The notes below the pieces were generated by a model, which did no database searches, was not told where the DNA came from, and was given only the letters and a program-made list of their open reading frames with translations. The translations under genes and the position numbers were made by a program. Positions 8,642-17,967 of a stretch of DNA of 64,000 nucleotides are shown here, piece after piece. Each line of letters begins with the position of its first letter. The first letter of the stretch is position 1. Origin of the DNA: Streptomyces sp. DSM 15324 (lineage in GTDB: Bacteria > Actinomycetota > Actinomycetes > Streptomycetales > Streptomycetaceae); assembly GCF_001514285.1 (NCBI RefSeq), contig NZ_KQ949034.1, positions 232,540 to 296,539 of the forward strand, given 5' to 3'.

Positions 8642-9454
8642 TCAGAGTAGCGGAGCGATTACACCATCGGTGTCGATCTCGTCCTTGAGCCCCACCCCCG
8701 ACTTCCCCAGCTCCCGGGCCCTGCCCAGGAGGGCGGCCAGTTTGCCCGCCGCCACCTCGTACGACAGCCCCAGCGGCGGCCGGATGTTGGACAGGCAGTT
8801 GCGGTCGGCGTCGGTCGTCACGCCGGGCACGGGGCGGTGGGTCAGGTACGCGCCCAGCGAGTCCGCCGCCGACATGCCGGGGCGTTCGCCGATCAGGACG
8901 ACCACCGCCGTCGCGCCCATCGCCGTCGCCACGTCGTCACCGAGGGCCACCCGGGCCTGTTCGGCGAGGACGACGGGGGCCACGTTCCAGCCGGGCAGGC
9001 GCTCCACCGTCGCCCGCACCACCGCCGCCGCGTGCTCGTGCACGGCCCGGCTGGAGAGCCCGTCCGCGACGAGGAAGACGACGTCCCAGTCGCCGGCCGG
9101 GAGGTGCGCCCGGTCCACGGCCTCCAGTCGGCGGCCCAGGTCGGGGCGCTGGAGGTAGGTGAGCCGGTCGGGGGCGGCGCTGCGGACCCGTACCGTCGCC
9201 AGGCCCGGCAGCGCGGCGGCCACCGTGTCCGGGGCGAACGGCGAGTGCACCGCGTCCCGGGCGGCGGCGTGCGCGGCCTGGAGTTCCAGCCGGTGCCGGG
9301 TGGGGAGCGCGGCGCCGACCCGGCCGAGGCCGATGCGGGCCTGGGTGCGGCGGCGCAGGGCGGGCCACAGCTCACCGCCCACCGGGGATACGCCCTTCAC
9401 GCCACTTGCGTCCGTCACATCCGCCACATCCGCCACATCCGTCGTATCCGTCAT
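8642..9454 (-). CDS. eutC: Ethanolamine ammonia-lyase small subunit
   Basis: A 270-residue protein, start ATG 9454 overlapping the eutB stop (ATGA). It forms the adenosylcobalamin-dependent complex with EutB that splits ethanolamine into acetaldehyde and ammonia. Diagnostic stretches are DYVVFLVADGLS-like WDVVFLVADGLSSRAV, VVVLIGERPGMSAADSLG and DRNCLSNIRPPLGLSYE. The first 12 residues are a short Asp/Val/Ala repeat (DVADVADVTD), encoded by 9-base DNA repeats near 9415-9450, and are not part of the conserved fold. No microcompartment shell genes are nearby, so the reaction probably runs free in the cytosol. Confidence 0.95.
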   Translation of the reverse strand: MTDTTDVADVADVTDASGVKGVSPVGGELWPALRRRTQARIGLGRVGAALPTRHRLELQAAHAAARDAVHSPFAPDTVAAALPGLATVRVRSAAPDRLTYLQRPDLGRRLEAVDRAHLPAGDWDVVFLVADGLSSRAVHEHAAAVVRATVERLPGWNVAPVVLAEQARVALGDDVATAMGATAVVVLIGERPGMSAADSLGAYLTHRPVPGVTTDADRNCLSNIRPPLGLSYEVAAGKLAALLGRARELGKSGVGLKDEIDTDGVIAPLL

Positions 9455-10845
9455 GCCGCGAGCTCCCGTCCGATCGCCGTCAAGGGGTGGGCCGTGCCGG
9501 AGAGCTCGCGGATGCCGCCGCGGTCGTCCAGCAGCCCGATCGAGTCCAGCCAGGTCTCGAACTCCGGCGCCGGGCGCAGCCCCAGCACCTCCCGCAGGTA
9601 GAGCGCGTCGTGGTACGAGGCGGACTGGTAGTTGAGCATGATGTCGTCGCCGCCGGGCGTGCAGATCACGAAGGACGCCCCGGCCACACCGAGCATGGTG
9701 AGCATGGTGGCGATGTCGTCGTCGTCCGCGTCGGCGTGGTTGGTGTAGCAGATGTCCAGGCCCATGGGCAGGCCGAGGAGCTTGCCGCAGAAGTGGTCCT
9801 CCAGGGCGGCGCGGAGGATCTGCCGGCCGTCGTACAGGTACTCCGGGCCGATGAAGCCGACGACCGTGTTCACCAGGAGCGGGTCGTAGCGGCGGGCGAC
9901 CGCGTACGCCCGTGCCTCGACCGTCTGCTGGTCGACCCCGTGGTGGGCGCCGGCCGACAGGGCGCTGCCCTGGCCGGTCTCGAAGTACAGGACGTTCCGC
10001 CCGACGGTTCCCCGGTCCAGGGCGAGGGCGGCCTCGTACGCCTCGTCGAGCAGGCCGAGGGTGACGCCGAAGGAGGCGTTGGCCGCCTGGGTGCCCGCGA
10101 TGGACTGGAAGACGAGGTCGACGGGCGCCCCGCGCTCCATCAGGTCGAGGGTCGTCGTGACATGGCTCAGGACGCAGGACTGGGTGGGGATGGAGTAGCG
10201 GCCGATCACCCCGTCGAGCAGCTCCAGCAGATCGCGGACGGCCTTCGGGCTGTCGGTGGCCGGGTTGATGCCGATCACCGCGTCGCCGGAGCCCAGCAGC
10301 AGACCGTCCAGGAGGGCGGCCGCGACGCCCGCGGGGTCGTCCGTGGGGTGGTTGGGCTGGAGGCGGGTCGCGAGGCGGCCCGGCAGTCCGATCGTGGAGC
10401 GGAAGGCGGTCACCACGCGCACCTTGCGCGCGACCGCGACCAGGTCCGCGTTGCCCATCAGCTTCGACACCGCGGCGACCATCTCCGGGGTCAGGCCCGG
10501 CGCCAGCGCGGTCAGCGCGGCCGTGTCGGCGGCCTCGGACAGCAGCCACTCGCGCAGTTCGCCGACGGTCATCGAGGCGACCGGCGCGAAGGCGGCCGAC
10601 TGGTGGGTGTCGAGGATGAGCCGGGTGACGTCGTCGTCCTCGTACGGGATCAGGGGCTCGGTGAGGAAGTCGGTCAGGGGGACGTCCGCGAGCGCCCAGC
10701 GCGCCGCGACCCGCTCCCTGGCGGTACGGGCCGCGAGGCCGGCCAGGCGGTCGCCGGAACGTTCGGGGCTCGCGGCGGCCAGCAGGCGGGCGAGGGAGCC
10801 GAAGCGGTGCCGTTCACCGCCGAGGACGGTCGTGTAGACGCTCAT
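9451..10845 (-). CDS. eutB: Ethanolamine ammonia-lyase large subunit
   Basis: A 464-residue protein of usual family length. EutB carries the active site and cobalamin-binding barrel of ethanolamine ammonia-lyase. Characteristic sequence includes DAVIGINPATDSPKAV, GAPVDLVFQSIAGTQAANAS, ETGQGSALSAGAHHGVDQQT and NTVVGFIGPEYLYDGRQI. It is the first gene of a two-gene operon with eutC and is divergent from a permease gene across a 160-bp spacer, consistent with a small ethanolamine uptake and catabolism unit. Start ATG at 10845. Confidence 0.96.
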   Translation of the reverse strand: MSVYTTVLGGERHRFGSLARLLAAASPERSGDRLAGLAARTARERVAARWALADVPLTDFLTEPLIPYEDDDVTRLILDTHQSAAFAPVASMTVGELREWLLSEAADTAALTALAPGLTPEMVAAVSKLMGNADLVAVARKVRVVTAFRSTIGLPGRLATRLQPNHPTDDPAGVAAALLDGLLLGSGDAVIGINPATDSPKAVRDLLELLDGVIGRYSIPTQSCVLSHVTTTLDLMERGAPVDLVFQSIAGTQAANASFGVTLGLLDEAYEAALALDRGTVGRNVLYFETGQGSALSAGAHHGVDQQTVEARAYAVARRYDPLLVNTVVGFIGPEYLYDGRQILRAALEDHFCGKLLGLPMGLDICYTNHADADDDDIATMLTMLGVAGASFVICTPGGDDIMLNYQSASYHDALYLREVLGLRPAPEFETWLDSIGLLDDRGGIRELSGTAHPLTAIGRELAA

Positions 10846-11005
10846 GGCGGCGACCGTACGAGCCGGGTGTTTCCCTCAGATTTCTAAAGGTCTGGTTGAC
10901 AAACATTTAACGCCCCGGCCCCCCTGCCGGACTCATTCCGACTGAAGAGTTCCGGTCCAGCACACCTCTGGACGGATCTACGGAAAACAGGAGAGGGGCC
11001 ACCCG

Positions 11006-12514
11006 ATGGCAGTGGACGAGGGCATCGCCCCGGCGGCGCAGACGAGCGAGGCAGGCACGGTTCACCGGCTCAAACCGAACGCCGTGGGCCTGCTGGGCGT
11101 GGTTTTCATGGCCGTCGCGACGGCCGCGCCGATCACCGCGATGACGGGCAACGTGCCCTTCATGGTGTCCGCCGGGAACGGCATCGGCGCCCCGACGAGC
11201 TATCTCGTCGCAATGGTCGTCCTGGCGATCTTTTCCGTCGGCTTCACCTCGATGGCGAAGCACATCACCTCCACGGGAGCCTTCTACGGCTTCATCTCCT
11301 ACGGCCTCGGCCGCTCGATCGGTCTCGCCTCCGGGCTGCTCGCGACCTTCGCGTACGTCGTGTTCGAGCCGGCGCTGATCGGCATCTTCTCGACCTTCGC
11401 CACCACGACGCTGAAGGACCAGACGGGACTGGACGTCCCGTGGTGGGCGTTCGCGGTCCTGATGCTCGCGGTCAACGCCACCGGCACCTGGTTCGGCGTC
11501 TCGGTCGCCGAGAAGCTGCTGGTCGTGCTGCTGGCCACCGAGGTGACGATCCTCGCCGCGATGGCGGTGTCCGTCGCCCTGCACGGCGGCGGCCCCGACG
11601 GCTTCAGCCTCGACCCGGTCAACCCGGTGAACGCCTTCAAGGGCACCTCGGCCGGCCTCGGGCTCTTCTTCGCCTTCTGGTCGTGGGTCGGCTTCGAGTC
11701 GACGGCGATGTACGGCGAGGAGTCCCGCAACCCGAAGAAGATCATCCCCAAGGCCACGATGATCTCCGTGCTCGGCGTCGGCGTCTTCTACGTCTTCGTC
11801 TCCTGGATGGCGATCACCGGCACGGGCGACTCGCGGGCCGTGAAGGTCGCCACCGACGACCCGCTGGCCCTGTTCTTCGGCCCCACCGAGCAGTACGTCG
11901 GCCACTGGGCGGTCGTCGTCATGCAGTGGCTGATGATCACCGGCTCGCTCGCCTGCGGCATGGCCTTCCACAACTGCGCCGCCCGCTACATGTACGCCCT
12001 GGGCCGGGAGGGCGTCCTGCCCTCGCTCCAGCGCACGGTGGGCCGCACCCACGCCCGGCACGGCTCCCCGCACATCGCGGGCCTCGTCCAGACGATCGTC
12101 TCGGCGGTCCTGATCGGCGCGTTCTGGGCCGCCGGCAAGGACCCGTACACCGGGACGTACGTCCTGCTCGCGATCCTCGGCACCATGGCGATCCTGGTCG
12201 TCCAGGCGGTGTGCTCGTTCGCCGTGCTGGTGTACTTCCGCTCGCACCACCCCGAGAGCCGGCACTGGTTCCGCACCTTCGCCGCGCCGCTGACCGGCGG
12301 GGTGGCCATGCTCGCCGTGGTGGCGCTGCTGGTGTCCAACATGGGCGTCGCGGCCGGTACGGAGTCGGGTTCGCTGGTGCTGAAGGCGACCCCGTGGCTG
12401 GTCGCGCTGATCGCCCTGGCGGGCATCGGCTACGCGCAGTACCTCAGGCGGCGCGCGCCCGAACGCTATCTGCTGCTGGGCCGGACGGTCCTGGAGGAGA
12501 CCAAGGAGCGCTGA
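11006..12514 (+). CDS. APC-family permease, probable ethanolamine transporter
   Basis: A 502-residue protein with about twelve membrane segments and the amino acid-polyamine-organocation pattern: GLLGVVFMAVATAAPITAM at helix 1, ITSTGAFYGFISYGLG, and FAFWSWVGFESTAMYGEESR NPKK around helices 6-7. Position, divergent from eutBC, points to ethanolamine or a related amine as substrate; the sequence alone only fixes the family. GGAGAGG lies upstream of the ATG at 11006. The cytoplasmic C-terminus is basic and short. Confidence 0.85.
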   Translation: MAVDEGIAPAAQTSEAGTVHRLKPNAVGLLGVVFMAVATAAPITAMTGNVPFMVSAGNGIGAPTSYLVAMVVLAIFSVGFTSMAKHITSTGAFYGFISYGLGRSIGLASGLLATFAYVVFEPALIGIFSTFATTTLKDQTGLDVPWWAFAVLMLAVNATGTWFGVSVAEKLLVVLLATEVTILAAMAVSVALHGGGPDGFSLDPVNPVNAFKGTSAGLGLFFAFWSWVGFESTAMYGEESRNPKKIIPKATMISVLGVGVFYVFVSWMAITGTGDSRAVKVATDDPLALFFGPTEQYVGHWAVVVMQWLMITGSLACGMAFHNCAARYMYALGREGVLPSLQRTVGRTHARHGSPHIAGLVQTIVSAVLIGAFWAAGKDPYTGTYVLLAILGTMAILVVQAVCSFAVLVYFRSHHPESRHWFRTFAAPLTGGVAMLAVVALLVSNMGVAAGTESGSLVLKATPWLVALIALAGIGYAQYLRRRAPERYLLLGRTVLEETKER

Positions 12515-12520
12515 CCCCGG

Positions 12521-13051
12521 TCAGTCGCCGAAGAGCTGCTCCCGGTGGACCCGCCAGCGTTCCATCATGGTCAGCAGCTCGCCCTCGATGAACTCGAAGA
12601 AGGCGAGGGTCTCGGCCATGCGCAGGCCGGCGGGGGTGTCGGGGCCGAGGCTCTCGACACCCTCGCGCAGGGCGCCCTCCCAGCGCCGGATGACGGCGTC
12701 CCGGTTGGTCAGGGCGGTGTACCACTGGTCGCCGTGCACCCGGTAGCGCTCGCGGCGCGAGCCCGGCTCCCGCTCGCGCGCCACCATGTGCGCCTGGGAC
12801 AGATAGCGCACCGCGCCGGAGACCCCGGCGGGGCTGATCCTGAGCTGTTCGGCGAGTTCGGCGGAGGACATCGCGCCCTCGTCGGAGGAGAGCAGCGCGG
12901 CGAAGACGCGGGCGGCCATGCGCTGCATCCCGGCCTCGACCAGCTGGGCCGCGAACGTCTCCACGAACCTCGACACGGCCTCCGGGTCCCGGGCTGCCCC
13001 GCTCATGCGCTGCATCGCTCCATCACTCCATCCTAGCGCTGCTTCACTCAT
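12521..13051 (-). CDS. GbsR/MarR-type winged-helix repressor
   Basis: Up to 176 residues from ATG 13051 (AAGGAA lies almost against this ATG); ATG codons at 13015 and 13006 are possible alternatives. The winged helix spans about residues 45-115: VFAALLSSDEGAMSSAELAEQL, then SPAGVSGAVRYLSQAHMV and a wing REREPGSRRERYRV. A helical C-terminal part (FFEFIEGELLTMMERW) would form the dimer interface. The gene is divergent from an ABC exporter operon, 45 bases away, with a palindrome in the gap. Local repression of itself and the exporter is the natural inference. Confidence 0.85.
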   Translation of the reverse strand: MSEAALGWSDGAMQRMSGAARDPEAVSRFVETFAAQLVEAGMQRMAARVFAALLSSDEGAMSSAELAEQLRISPAGVSGAVRYLSQAHMVAREREPGSRRERYRVHGDQWYTALTNRDAVIRRWEGALREGVESLGPDTPAGLRMAETLAFFEFIEGELLTMMERWRVHREQLFGD

Positions 13052-13060
13052 TTCCTTAAC

Positions 13061-13076
13061 TTCACAAATTTCTGAA
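13061..13076. promoter_or_regulatory. Palindromic operator candidate for the GbsR/MarR-type repressor
   Basis: TTCACAAATTTCTGAA: the arms TTCA/TGAA and the AAATTT centre are self-complementary, only the flanking C/C pair breaks the 16-base symmetry. It sits in the 45-bp gap between the divergent repressor and exporter genes, an AT-rich spot in otherwise GC-rich DNA. Confidence 0.55.
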
Positions 13077-13096
13077 AGAAGCGTACGTTCGGAGCC

Positions 13097-14056
13097 ATGA
13101 CGAAGGCCATCACGGTGTCCGGGCTCCACAAGTCCTTCGGCCGCACCCGCGCGCTCGACGGCCTCGACCTGGAGGTCGAGCAGGGCGAGGTGCACGGCTT
13201 CCTCGGCCCCAACGGCGCCGGCAAGTCCACCGCCATCCGCCTCCTGCTGGGCCTGCTGCGCGCCGACTCCGGCGCCGCGCGGATCCTCGGCCGCGACCCG
13301 TGGTCGGACGCCGTGGAGGTGCACCGCAGGATCGCGTACGTCCCCGGGGACGTCAGCCTCTGGCGCAACCTCTCCGGCGGCGAGGTCATCGACCTCTACG
13401 GCCGGCTGCGCGGGCGTCTGGACCCCGCCCGCCGCGCCGACCTGATCGACCGCTTCGAGCTGGACCCGGCCAAGAAGGGCCGGACCTACTCCAAGGGCAA
13501 CCGGCAGAAGGTCGCCCTGGTCGCCGCGTTCGCCTCGGACGTCGACCTGCTCATCCTGGACGAGCCGACCTCGGGCCTGGACCCGCTGATGGAGGAGGTC
13601 TTCCAGCGCTGTGTGCGGGAGGAACGCGACCGGGGCCGGACGGTCCTGCTGTCGTCCCACATCCTCAGCGAGGTCGAGGAGTTGTGCGACCGGGTCAGCA
13701 TCATCCGCAAGGGCCGCACCGTGGAGAGCGGCTCGCTCGCCGACCTGCGCCATCTGACCCGGACCAGCGTCACGGCCGAACTCGCGGGCCCGCCGAACGG
13801 GTTGACCGCCCTGCCCGGCGTGCACGACCTCGACGTCCAGGGCAGAAGGGTCCGCCTCCAGGTCGACACCGACCGACTCGACGCCGTCCTGCGGTCGTTG
13901 ACGGACTCGGGCGTACGGTCGCTGACCTCGACCCCGCCCACCCTGGAGGAACTCTTCCTGCGCCACTACCAGGAGGACACCGCCGACCCCGCCACCACCG
14001 CCACCGCCGACGCGGGCGACGCGGGCGACGCGGGCGACGAGGTGGCGGCCCGATGA
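13097..14056 (+). CDS. ABC transporter ATP-binding protein
   Basis: A 319-residue nucleotide-binding subunit. Walker A GPNGAGKS (about residue 38), a variant signature [15 protein letters not shown] in place of LSGGQ, Walker [15 protein letters not shown] and switch [17 protein letters not shown] are all present. The YSKGN signature is usual for the exporter subfamily linked to polyketide/antibiotic ABC permeases. The C-terminal 25 residues include a [10 protein letters not shown] repeat. The last bases overlap the permease start (ATGA). Together with the permease and the divergent repressor it forms a likely inducible efflux system. Confidence 0.93.
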   Translation: MTKAITVSGLHKSFGRTRALDGLDLEVEQGEVHGFLGPNGAGKSTAIRLLLGLLRADSGAARILGRDPWSDAVEVHRRIAYVPGDVSLWRNLSGGEVIDLYGRLRGRLDPARRADLIDRFELDPAKKGRTYSKGNRQKVALVAAFASDVDLLILDEPTSGLDPLMEEVFQRCVREERDRGRTVLLSSHILSEVEELCDRVSIIRKGRTVESGSLADLRHLTRTSVTAELAGPPNGLTALPGVHDLDVQGRRVRLQVDTDRLDAVLRSLTDSGVRSLTSTPPTLEELFLRHYQEDTADPATTATADAGDAGDAGDEVAAR

Positions 14057-15621
14057 GCACGCTCACCGGCACCGGCGTCCTGGTCCGCTTCGCGCTGCGC
14101 CGCGACCGGGTGCTGATCCCCGTCTGGGTGGCCGTGAACACCCTGATGGTGCTCACCATGCCGAACACCCTGAAGAGCCTCTACGGCACCCCGGCCGACC
14201 GGGCCGACCTGCTCCACCAACTCGACACGAACGCCTCCCTGCGCGCACTCATCGGCCCCGTCTTCGACGACTCCCTCGGCGCGCTCACCGCCTGGCGGGT
14301 CGGCGTGTACGCAGGTGCGCTCGCCGCCGTCACCGCCCTGCTGATCGTCGTACGGCACACCCGGGACGAGGAGGAGAGCGGGCGGCAGGAGCTGCTCGCG
14401 TCCGGCGCGGTCGGCCGGCGGGCCTCGCTGACGGCGGCGCTGCTCGCGGCGGCGATCGCGAGCGCGGTCCTCGCGCTGCTGGTGGCGGGGGGCCTGGCCG
14501 GGCAGGGGGCGGCGGGGGCGGTCGCGTTCGGCCTCGGGCTGGCCGGGGTCGGGATGGTGTTCGCCACCATGGCGGCGATCGTCGCGCAGCTCACCGAGAG
14601 CGCGCGGCTGGCCCGGGGCCTGACGGCGGCGGTCCTGGGCGCTGCCTTCGTCCTGCGGGCGGCGGGCGACTCGGCGACCGACGACGGGGCCTCGGTGCTG
14701 ACCTGGGTGTCGCCGCTGGGCTGGCTGGAGAACCTGCGGGCGTTCGCGGACGAACGGTGGTGGGTGCTGGGCCTGTTCGCGGGCGCTGCGGCGGTCCAGG
14801 CGGCCGTGGCCTACGGGCTCGCGGGGCGCCGGGACGTCGGCATGAGTTTCCTGCCGGCCCGGCCGGGACCCGCTGACGGCGGGCCGGCCTCGGCGGGCGC
14901 GCTGGCCCTGCGCCTGCAACGGGGCGCGGTGCTGGGCTGGAGCGTGGGTTTCTTCCTCGCCGGGGTCGTCTACGGCGGGCTGACGGACGGCGCGGCCGAC
15001 CTCGTCGGCGACAACGCCAAGGCGCGCGAGATCGTCGAGCGGATGGGCGGCCAGTCGGCACTGACCGACGCCTTCCTCGCCGCGATGATCGGCATGCTGG
15101 GCCTGATCGCCTCCCTGTACGTGGTCGCCTCGGTGCTGCGGCTGCACGGCGAGGAGACCTCGGGGCGGGCGGAACCGGTGCTGGCGAACGCGGTGGGCCG
15201 GCTGCGCTGGGCCGGCGGCCATCTGCTGATCGCCTTCGGTGGCGCCGCCCTGATCATGCTGCTCGCCGGGCTCGGCTTCGTCGTCGGGTACGGCAAGGAG
15301 GCGGGCCCCATCCTTGCCGCGTGCCTGGTGCAGCTCCCCGCGGTGTGGGTGGTCGGCGGGCTCGCGGTCCTCCTGTACGGCACGGCCCCCCGGCTGGCGC
15401 CCGCCGCGTGGGGAGTGGCGGGCGCGGTCCTGCTCCTCGGCTGGATCGGACCGGCTCTGGACGCCCCGCAGGTCGTCCTGGACCTCTCCCCCTTCGGCCA
15501 CCTGCCCAAGCTGCCGGGCGGCGGGATGAGCTGGGGGCCGGTGGGGGTGCTGGGCGCACTGGCGGGGGCGCTGGTGGCCGGGGGGCTGGCGGGGTTGCGG
15601 CGCCGGGACATGATCACCTGA
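14053..15621 (+). CDS. ABC transporter permease, 12-helix exporter type
   Basis: A 522-residue membrane protein in two similar halves, each with about six hydrophobic segments, the first beginning [17 protein letters not shown] and the second [22 protein letters not shown]. Repeated [18 protein letters not shown] and [19 protein letters not shown] stretches, one per half, are typical of this ABC-2 related permease family. Start ATG 14053 overlaps the ATPase gene by four bases. The substrate is unknown; a hydrophobic drug is common for the family. Confidence 0.9.
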   Translation: MSTLTGTGVLVRFALRRDRVLIPVWVAVNTLMVLTMPNTLKSLYGTPADRADLLHQLDTNASLRALIGPVFDDSLGALTAWRVGVYAGALAAVTALLIVVRHTRDEEESGRQELLASGAVGRRASLTAALLAAAIASAVLALLVAGGLAGQGAAGAVAFGLGLAGVGMVFATMAAIVAQLTESARLARGLTAAVLGAAFVLRAAGDSATDDGASVLTWVSPLGWLENLRAFADERWWVLGLFAGAAAVQAAVAYGLAGRRDVGMSFLPARPGPADGGPASAGALALRLQRGAVLGWSVGFFLAGVVYGGLTDGAADLVGDNAKAREIVERMGGQSALTDAFLAAMIGMLGLIASLYVVASVLRLHGEETSGRAEPVLANAVGRLRWAGGHLLIAFGGAALIMLLAGLGFVVGYGKEAGPILAACLVQLPAVWVVGGLAVLLYGTAPRLAPAAWGVAGAVLLLGWIGPALDAPQVVLDLSPFGHLPKLPGGGMSWGPVGVLGALAGALVAGGLAGLRRRDMIT

Positions 15622-15630
15622 CGAGACCGG

Positions 15631-15903
15631 GTGCGGCCCGGGGAAACCGGCTGCGGCCCGGGGGCGTCCTCCGTGGGCATGGGACAACGTGCGCAGGCGG
15701 CCTGCGGATGTCTGACCGCGGCCCTCGGGGCGGGCGCGGGCCTCGCGGTGTGGGCGATCGACGTCCGCTCCCGGCTCCGGCGCTTCGAGCAGGCCCCCGA
15801 CCTGAGTGTCCTCTACCTGGAGCTGCCGCTCGCGCTGCTGGCCGGCACGGCGGCGGAGCTGGTCCTGTGGGCCGTGACCGGCCGCCTCGCCGGGCGCCGC
15901 TGA
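15631..15903 (+). CDS. Small membrane protein, unknown function
   Basis: A frame of up to 90 residues with two hydrophobic helices (AACGCLTAALGAGAGLAVWAI and LYLELPLALLAGTAAELVLW) separated by a charged loop with RSRLRRFEQAP. The GTG at 15631 and the ATG at 15679 are both possible starts; neither has a good ribosome binding site. It lies ten bases behind the permease and may be cotranscribed. No recognised family. Confidence 0.45.
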   Translation: MRPGETGCGPGASSVGMGQRAQAACGCLTAALGAGAGLAVWAIDVRSRLRRFEQAPDLSVLYLELPLALLAGTAAELVLWAVTGRLAGRR

Positions 15904-15938
15904 GGCCGGGTAGTGGCGGGTCAGGCGGGTCAGGCGGG

Positions 15939-17156
15939 TCAGAGGGTGACGCTCAGACCCTCCAGGCCCCGGATCACGAAGTTCGGCTTCCGCTTCGGCT
16001 CCTCCGCGAGCGCCAGTGTCGGGGCCTTCTGGAGGAGGGCCGTCATCGAGGCGGCCAGTTCGATGCGGGCCAGCGGCGCGCCGATGCAGTAGTGGATGCC
16101 GGCGGAGAACGAGATGTGCGGGTTCTCCGTCCGGGTGAGGTCCAGCCGCTCGGGGTGCGCGAACACCGCCGGGTCGTGGTTGGCGGAGCCGAAGAGCAGG
16201 GCGACCTCGGCGCCCCGGGGGATCGTCGTCCCGTCGATCTCGATGTCGTCCAGCACCCACCGCTCGAACAGCTGGAGCGGGGTGTCGTAGCGCATGAGCT
16301 CCTCGACCGCGGCGGGGACGAGCGTGTGATCGGCCCGGAGCGCGGCGAGCTGCCCGGGGTTGCGGAAGAGGGCCGACCAGCCGTTGACGGTGGCGTTGAC
16401 GGTCGCCTCGTGCCCGGCGTTGAGCAGCAGCACGGCAGTGGAGATCATCTCCTGCTCGGTGAGCCGGTCGCCCTCGTCGTGTGCGGCGATCAGCCCGGAG
16501 ATGAGGTCGTCGCCGGGCTTCTCGCGGCGGGCGGCGATCAGCTCCCGCAGGTAGGCGGAGAACTCGACGGAGGCCCGCACCGCACGGGCGGCGGTGTCCT
16601 CGGACGGGTTCAGCTCGTACATCCCGCAGATGTCCGCCGACCAGGGCCGCAGCGGCGCGCGGTCGGCCTCGGGTATGCCGAGCATCTCGGCGATCACGGC
16701 GACGGGCAGCGGTTCGGCGACCTCGCTCAGCAGATCGCCCCCGCCCGCCTCCACCAGCCGGTCCACCAGCTCCCCGGCGAGCGCGGTGACGTACGGCTTG
16801 AGCTGCTCGACCGTGCGCGGGGTGAACGCCTTCGACACCAGCCGCCGGATCCTGGTGTGGTCCGGCGGTTCCAGGTCCAGCATCCCGTGGTCGTTGAGCG
16901 TGTGGAACGGCTCGTGCTCGGCCGGCGGTGCCGTCCGCCCGAAGTCCTCATGGGTGAAGCGGTGCTGATACGTCCGCCCCAGCCGCCGGTCCCGCAGCAG
17001 CGCCGACACGTCCGCGTGATGCGGGACGAGCCACTGGTCGGTCGCGGCGTAGTGGATCACCCGCCCCCGCTCCCGCAGCTCGGCGTAGGCGGGGTAGGGA
17101 TCGGCGAGGAACGCCGGGTCCCACGGGTCGAAACGGAGGTCGTCAGCTGCTGCCAT
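15939..17156 (-). CDS. Cytochrome P450
   Basis: A 405-residue soluble bacterial P450. The heme loop FSAGIHYCIGAPLAR carries the cysteine ligand; the I helix reads LLNAGHEATVN; the K-helix ExxR is in EELMRYDTP. Bacterial P450s of this type hydroxylate small or polyketide substrates with electrons from a ferredoxin, but no ferredoxin gene is adjacent. The partner and substrate are unknown. It converges with the small membrane protein and runs in the same direction as the two-component genes upstream, with a 145-base gap. Confidence 0.95.
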   Translation of the reverse strand: MAAADDLRFDPWDPAFLADPYPAYAELRERGRVIHYAATDQWLVPHHADVSALLRDRRLGRTYQHRFTHEDFGRTAPPAEHEPFHTLNDHGMLDLEPPDHTRIRRLVSKAFTPRTVEQLKPYVTALAGELVDRLVEAGGGDLLSEVAEPLPVAVIAEMLGIPEADRAPLRPWSADICGMYELNPSEDTAARAVRASVEFSAYLRELIAARREKPGDDLISGLIAAHDEGDRLTEQEMISTAVLLLNAGHEATVNATVNGWSALFRNPGQLAALRADHTLVPAAVEELMRYDTPLQLFERWVLDDIEIDGTTIPRGAEVALLFGSANHDPAVFAHPERLDLTRTENPHISFSAGIHYCIGAPLARIELAASMTALLQKAPTLALAEEPKRKPNFVIRGLEGLSVTL

Positions 17157-17301
17157 GCACGGACGCTAACCGCTGATCGACCGGCTGACCAGGGGTTGCC
17201 GCCCGACGAGGGGGTCGGCGGGGCGCCGGCTGGATGATCGACGGGCCGCCCCGTCATCGCCGCGGGGTGGGCCGTAGCGGCACCGGCGGGGGTCGTCCGG
17301 T

Positions 17302-17967
17302 TCAGCCCGGGGTCACCAGTCTCGCCTCGTACGCGAACACCGCCGCCTGGGTCCGGTCCCGCAGCCCCAGCTTGACCAGGATCCTGCTCACATGGGTCTT
17401 GATGGTGGACTCCGCGACCACCAGCCGGCCCGCTATCTCGACGTTCGACAGGCCTTGGGCGATCAGCACCAGGACCTCCGTCTCCCGCTCGGTCAGGTCG
17501 CCGTAGGCGGCCTGGGCCGCGCGGGGCAGCGCGGGGTTGTTCGACAGCTTCGAGAACTCGGTGATCAGACGCCGGGTGACGGAGGGCGCGAGCAGCGCCT
17601 CGCCGGCCGCCACCACCCGGACCCCGTCCGCGAGCTGACGGGCCGAGGCGTCCTTGAGGAGGAAGCCGGAGGCCCCCGCGCGCAGGGCCTGGTATACGTA
17701 CTCGTCGAGGTCGAAGGTGGTCAGCACCAGGACCTTCGCCGCGTCGTCCGCCGCCACGATCTCCCGGGTCGCCTCGATGCCGTTCAGCTCGGGCATCCGG
17801 ATGTCCATCAGGACCACGTCGGGGGACAGCTCACGGACCCGGTCCACCGCCTCACGGCCGTTGACCGCCTCGCCGACGACCTCGATGTCCGGCATCGCGT
17901 TCAACAGGACCGAGAAGCCCTCGCGCACCATCATCTGGTCGTCGGCTATGAGAACCCGGATCGTCAT
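17302..17967 (-). CDS. NarL/LuxR-type response regulator
   Basis: A 221-residue protein with a receiver domain (IRVLIADDQMMVREGF acidic pair; phosphoacceptor Asp in VVLMDIRMPELNG, about residue 54; LVLTTFDLDEYV) and a LuxR-type DNA-binding domain (LTERETEVLVLIAQGLSN, then STIKTHVSRILVKLGLRDR). Start ATG 17967 overlaps the kinase stop by four bases, so it is the partner of that kinase. Confidence 0.95.
   Translation of the reverse strand: MTIRVLIADDQMMVREGFSVLLNAMPDIEVVGEAVNGREAVDRVRELSPDVVLMDIRMPELNGIEATREIVAADDAAKVLVLTTFDLDEYVYQALRAGASGFLLKDASARQLADGVRVVAAGEALLAPSVTRRLITEFSKLSNNPALPRAAQAAYGDLTERETEVLVLIAQGLSNVEIAGRLVVAESTIKTHVSRILVKLGLRDRTQAAVFAYEARLVTPG

Noticed and set aside
13966-16260. 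Long minus-strand frame across the ABC permease gene
   Set aside because: Shadow of the permease; the permease has conserved motifs and a coupled start.
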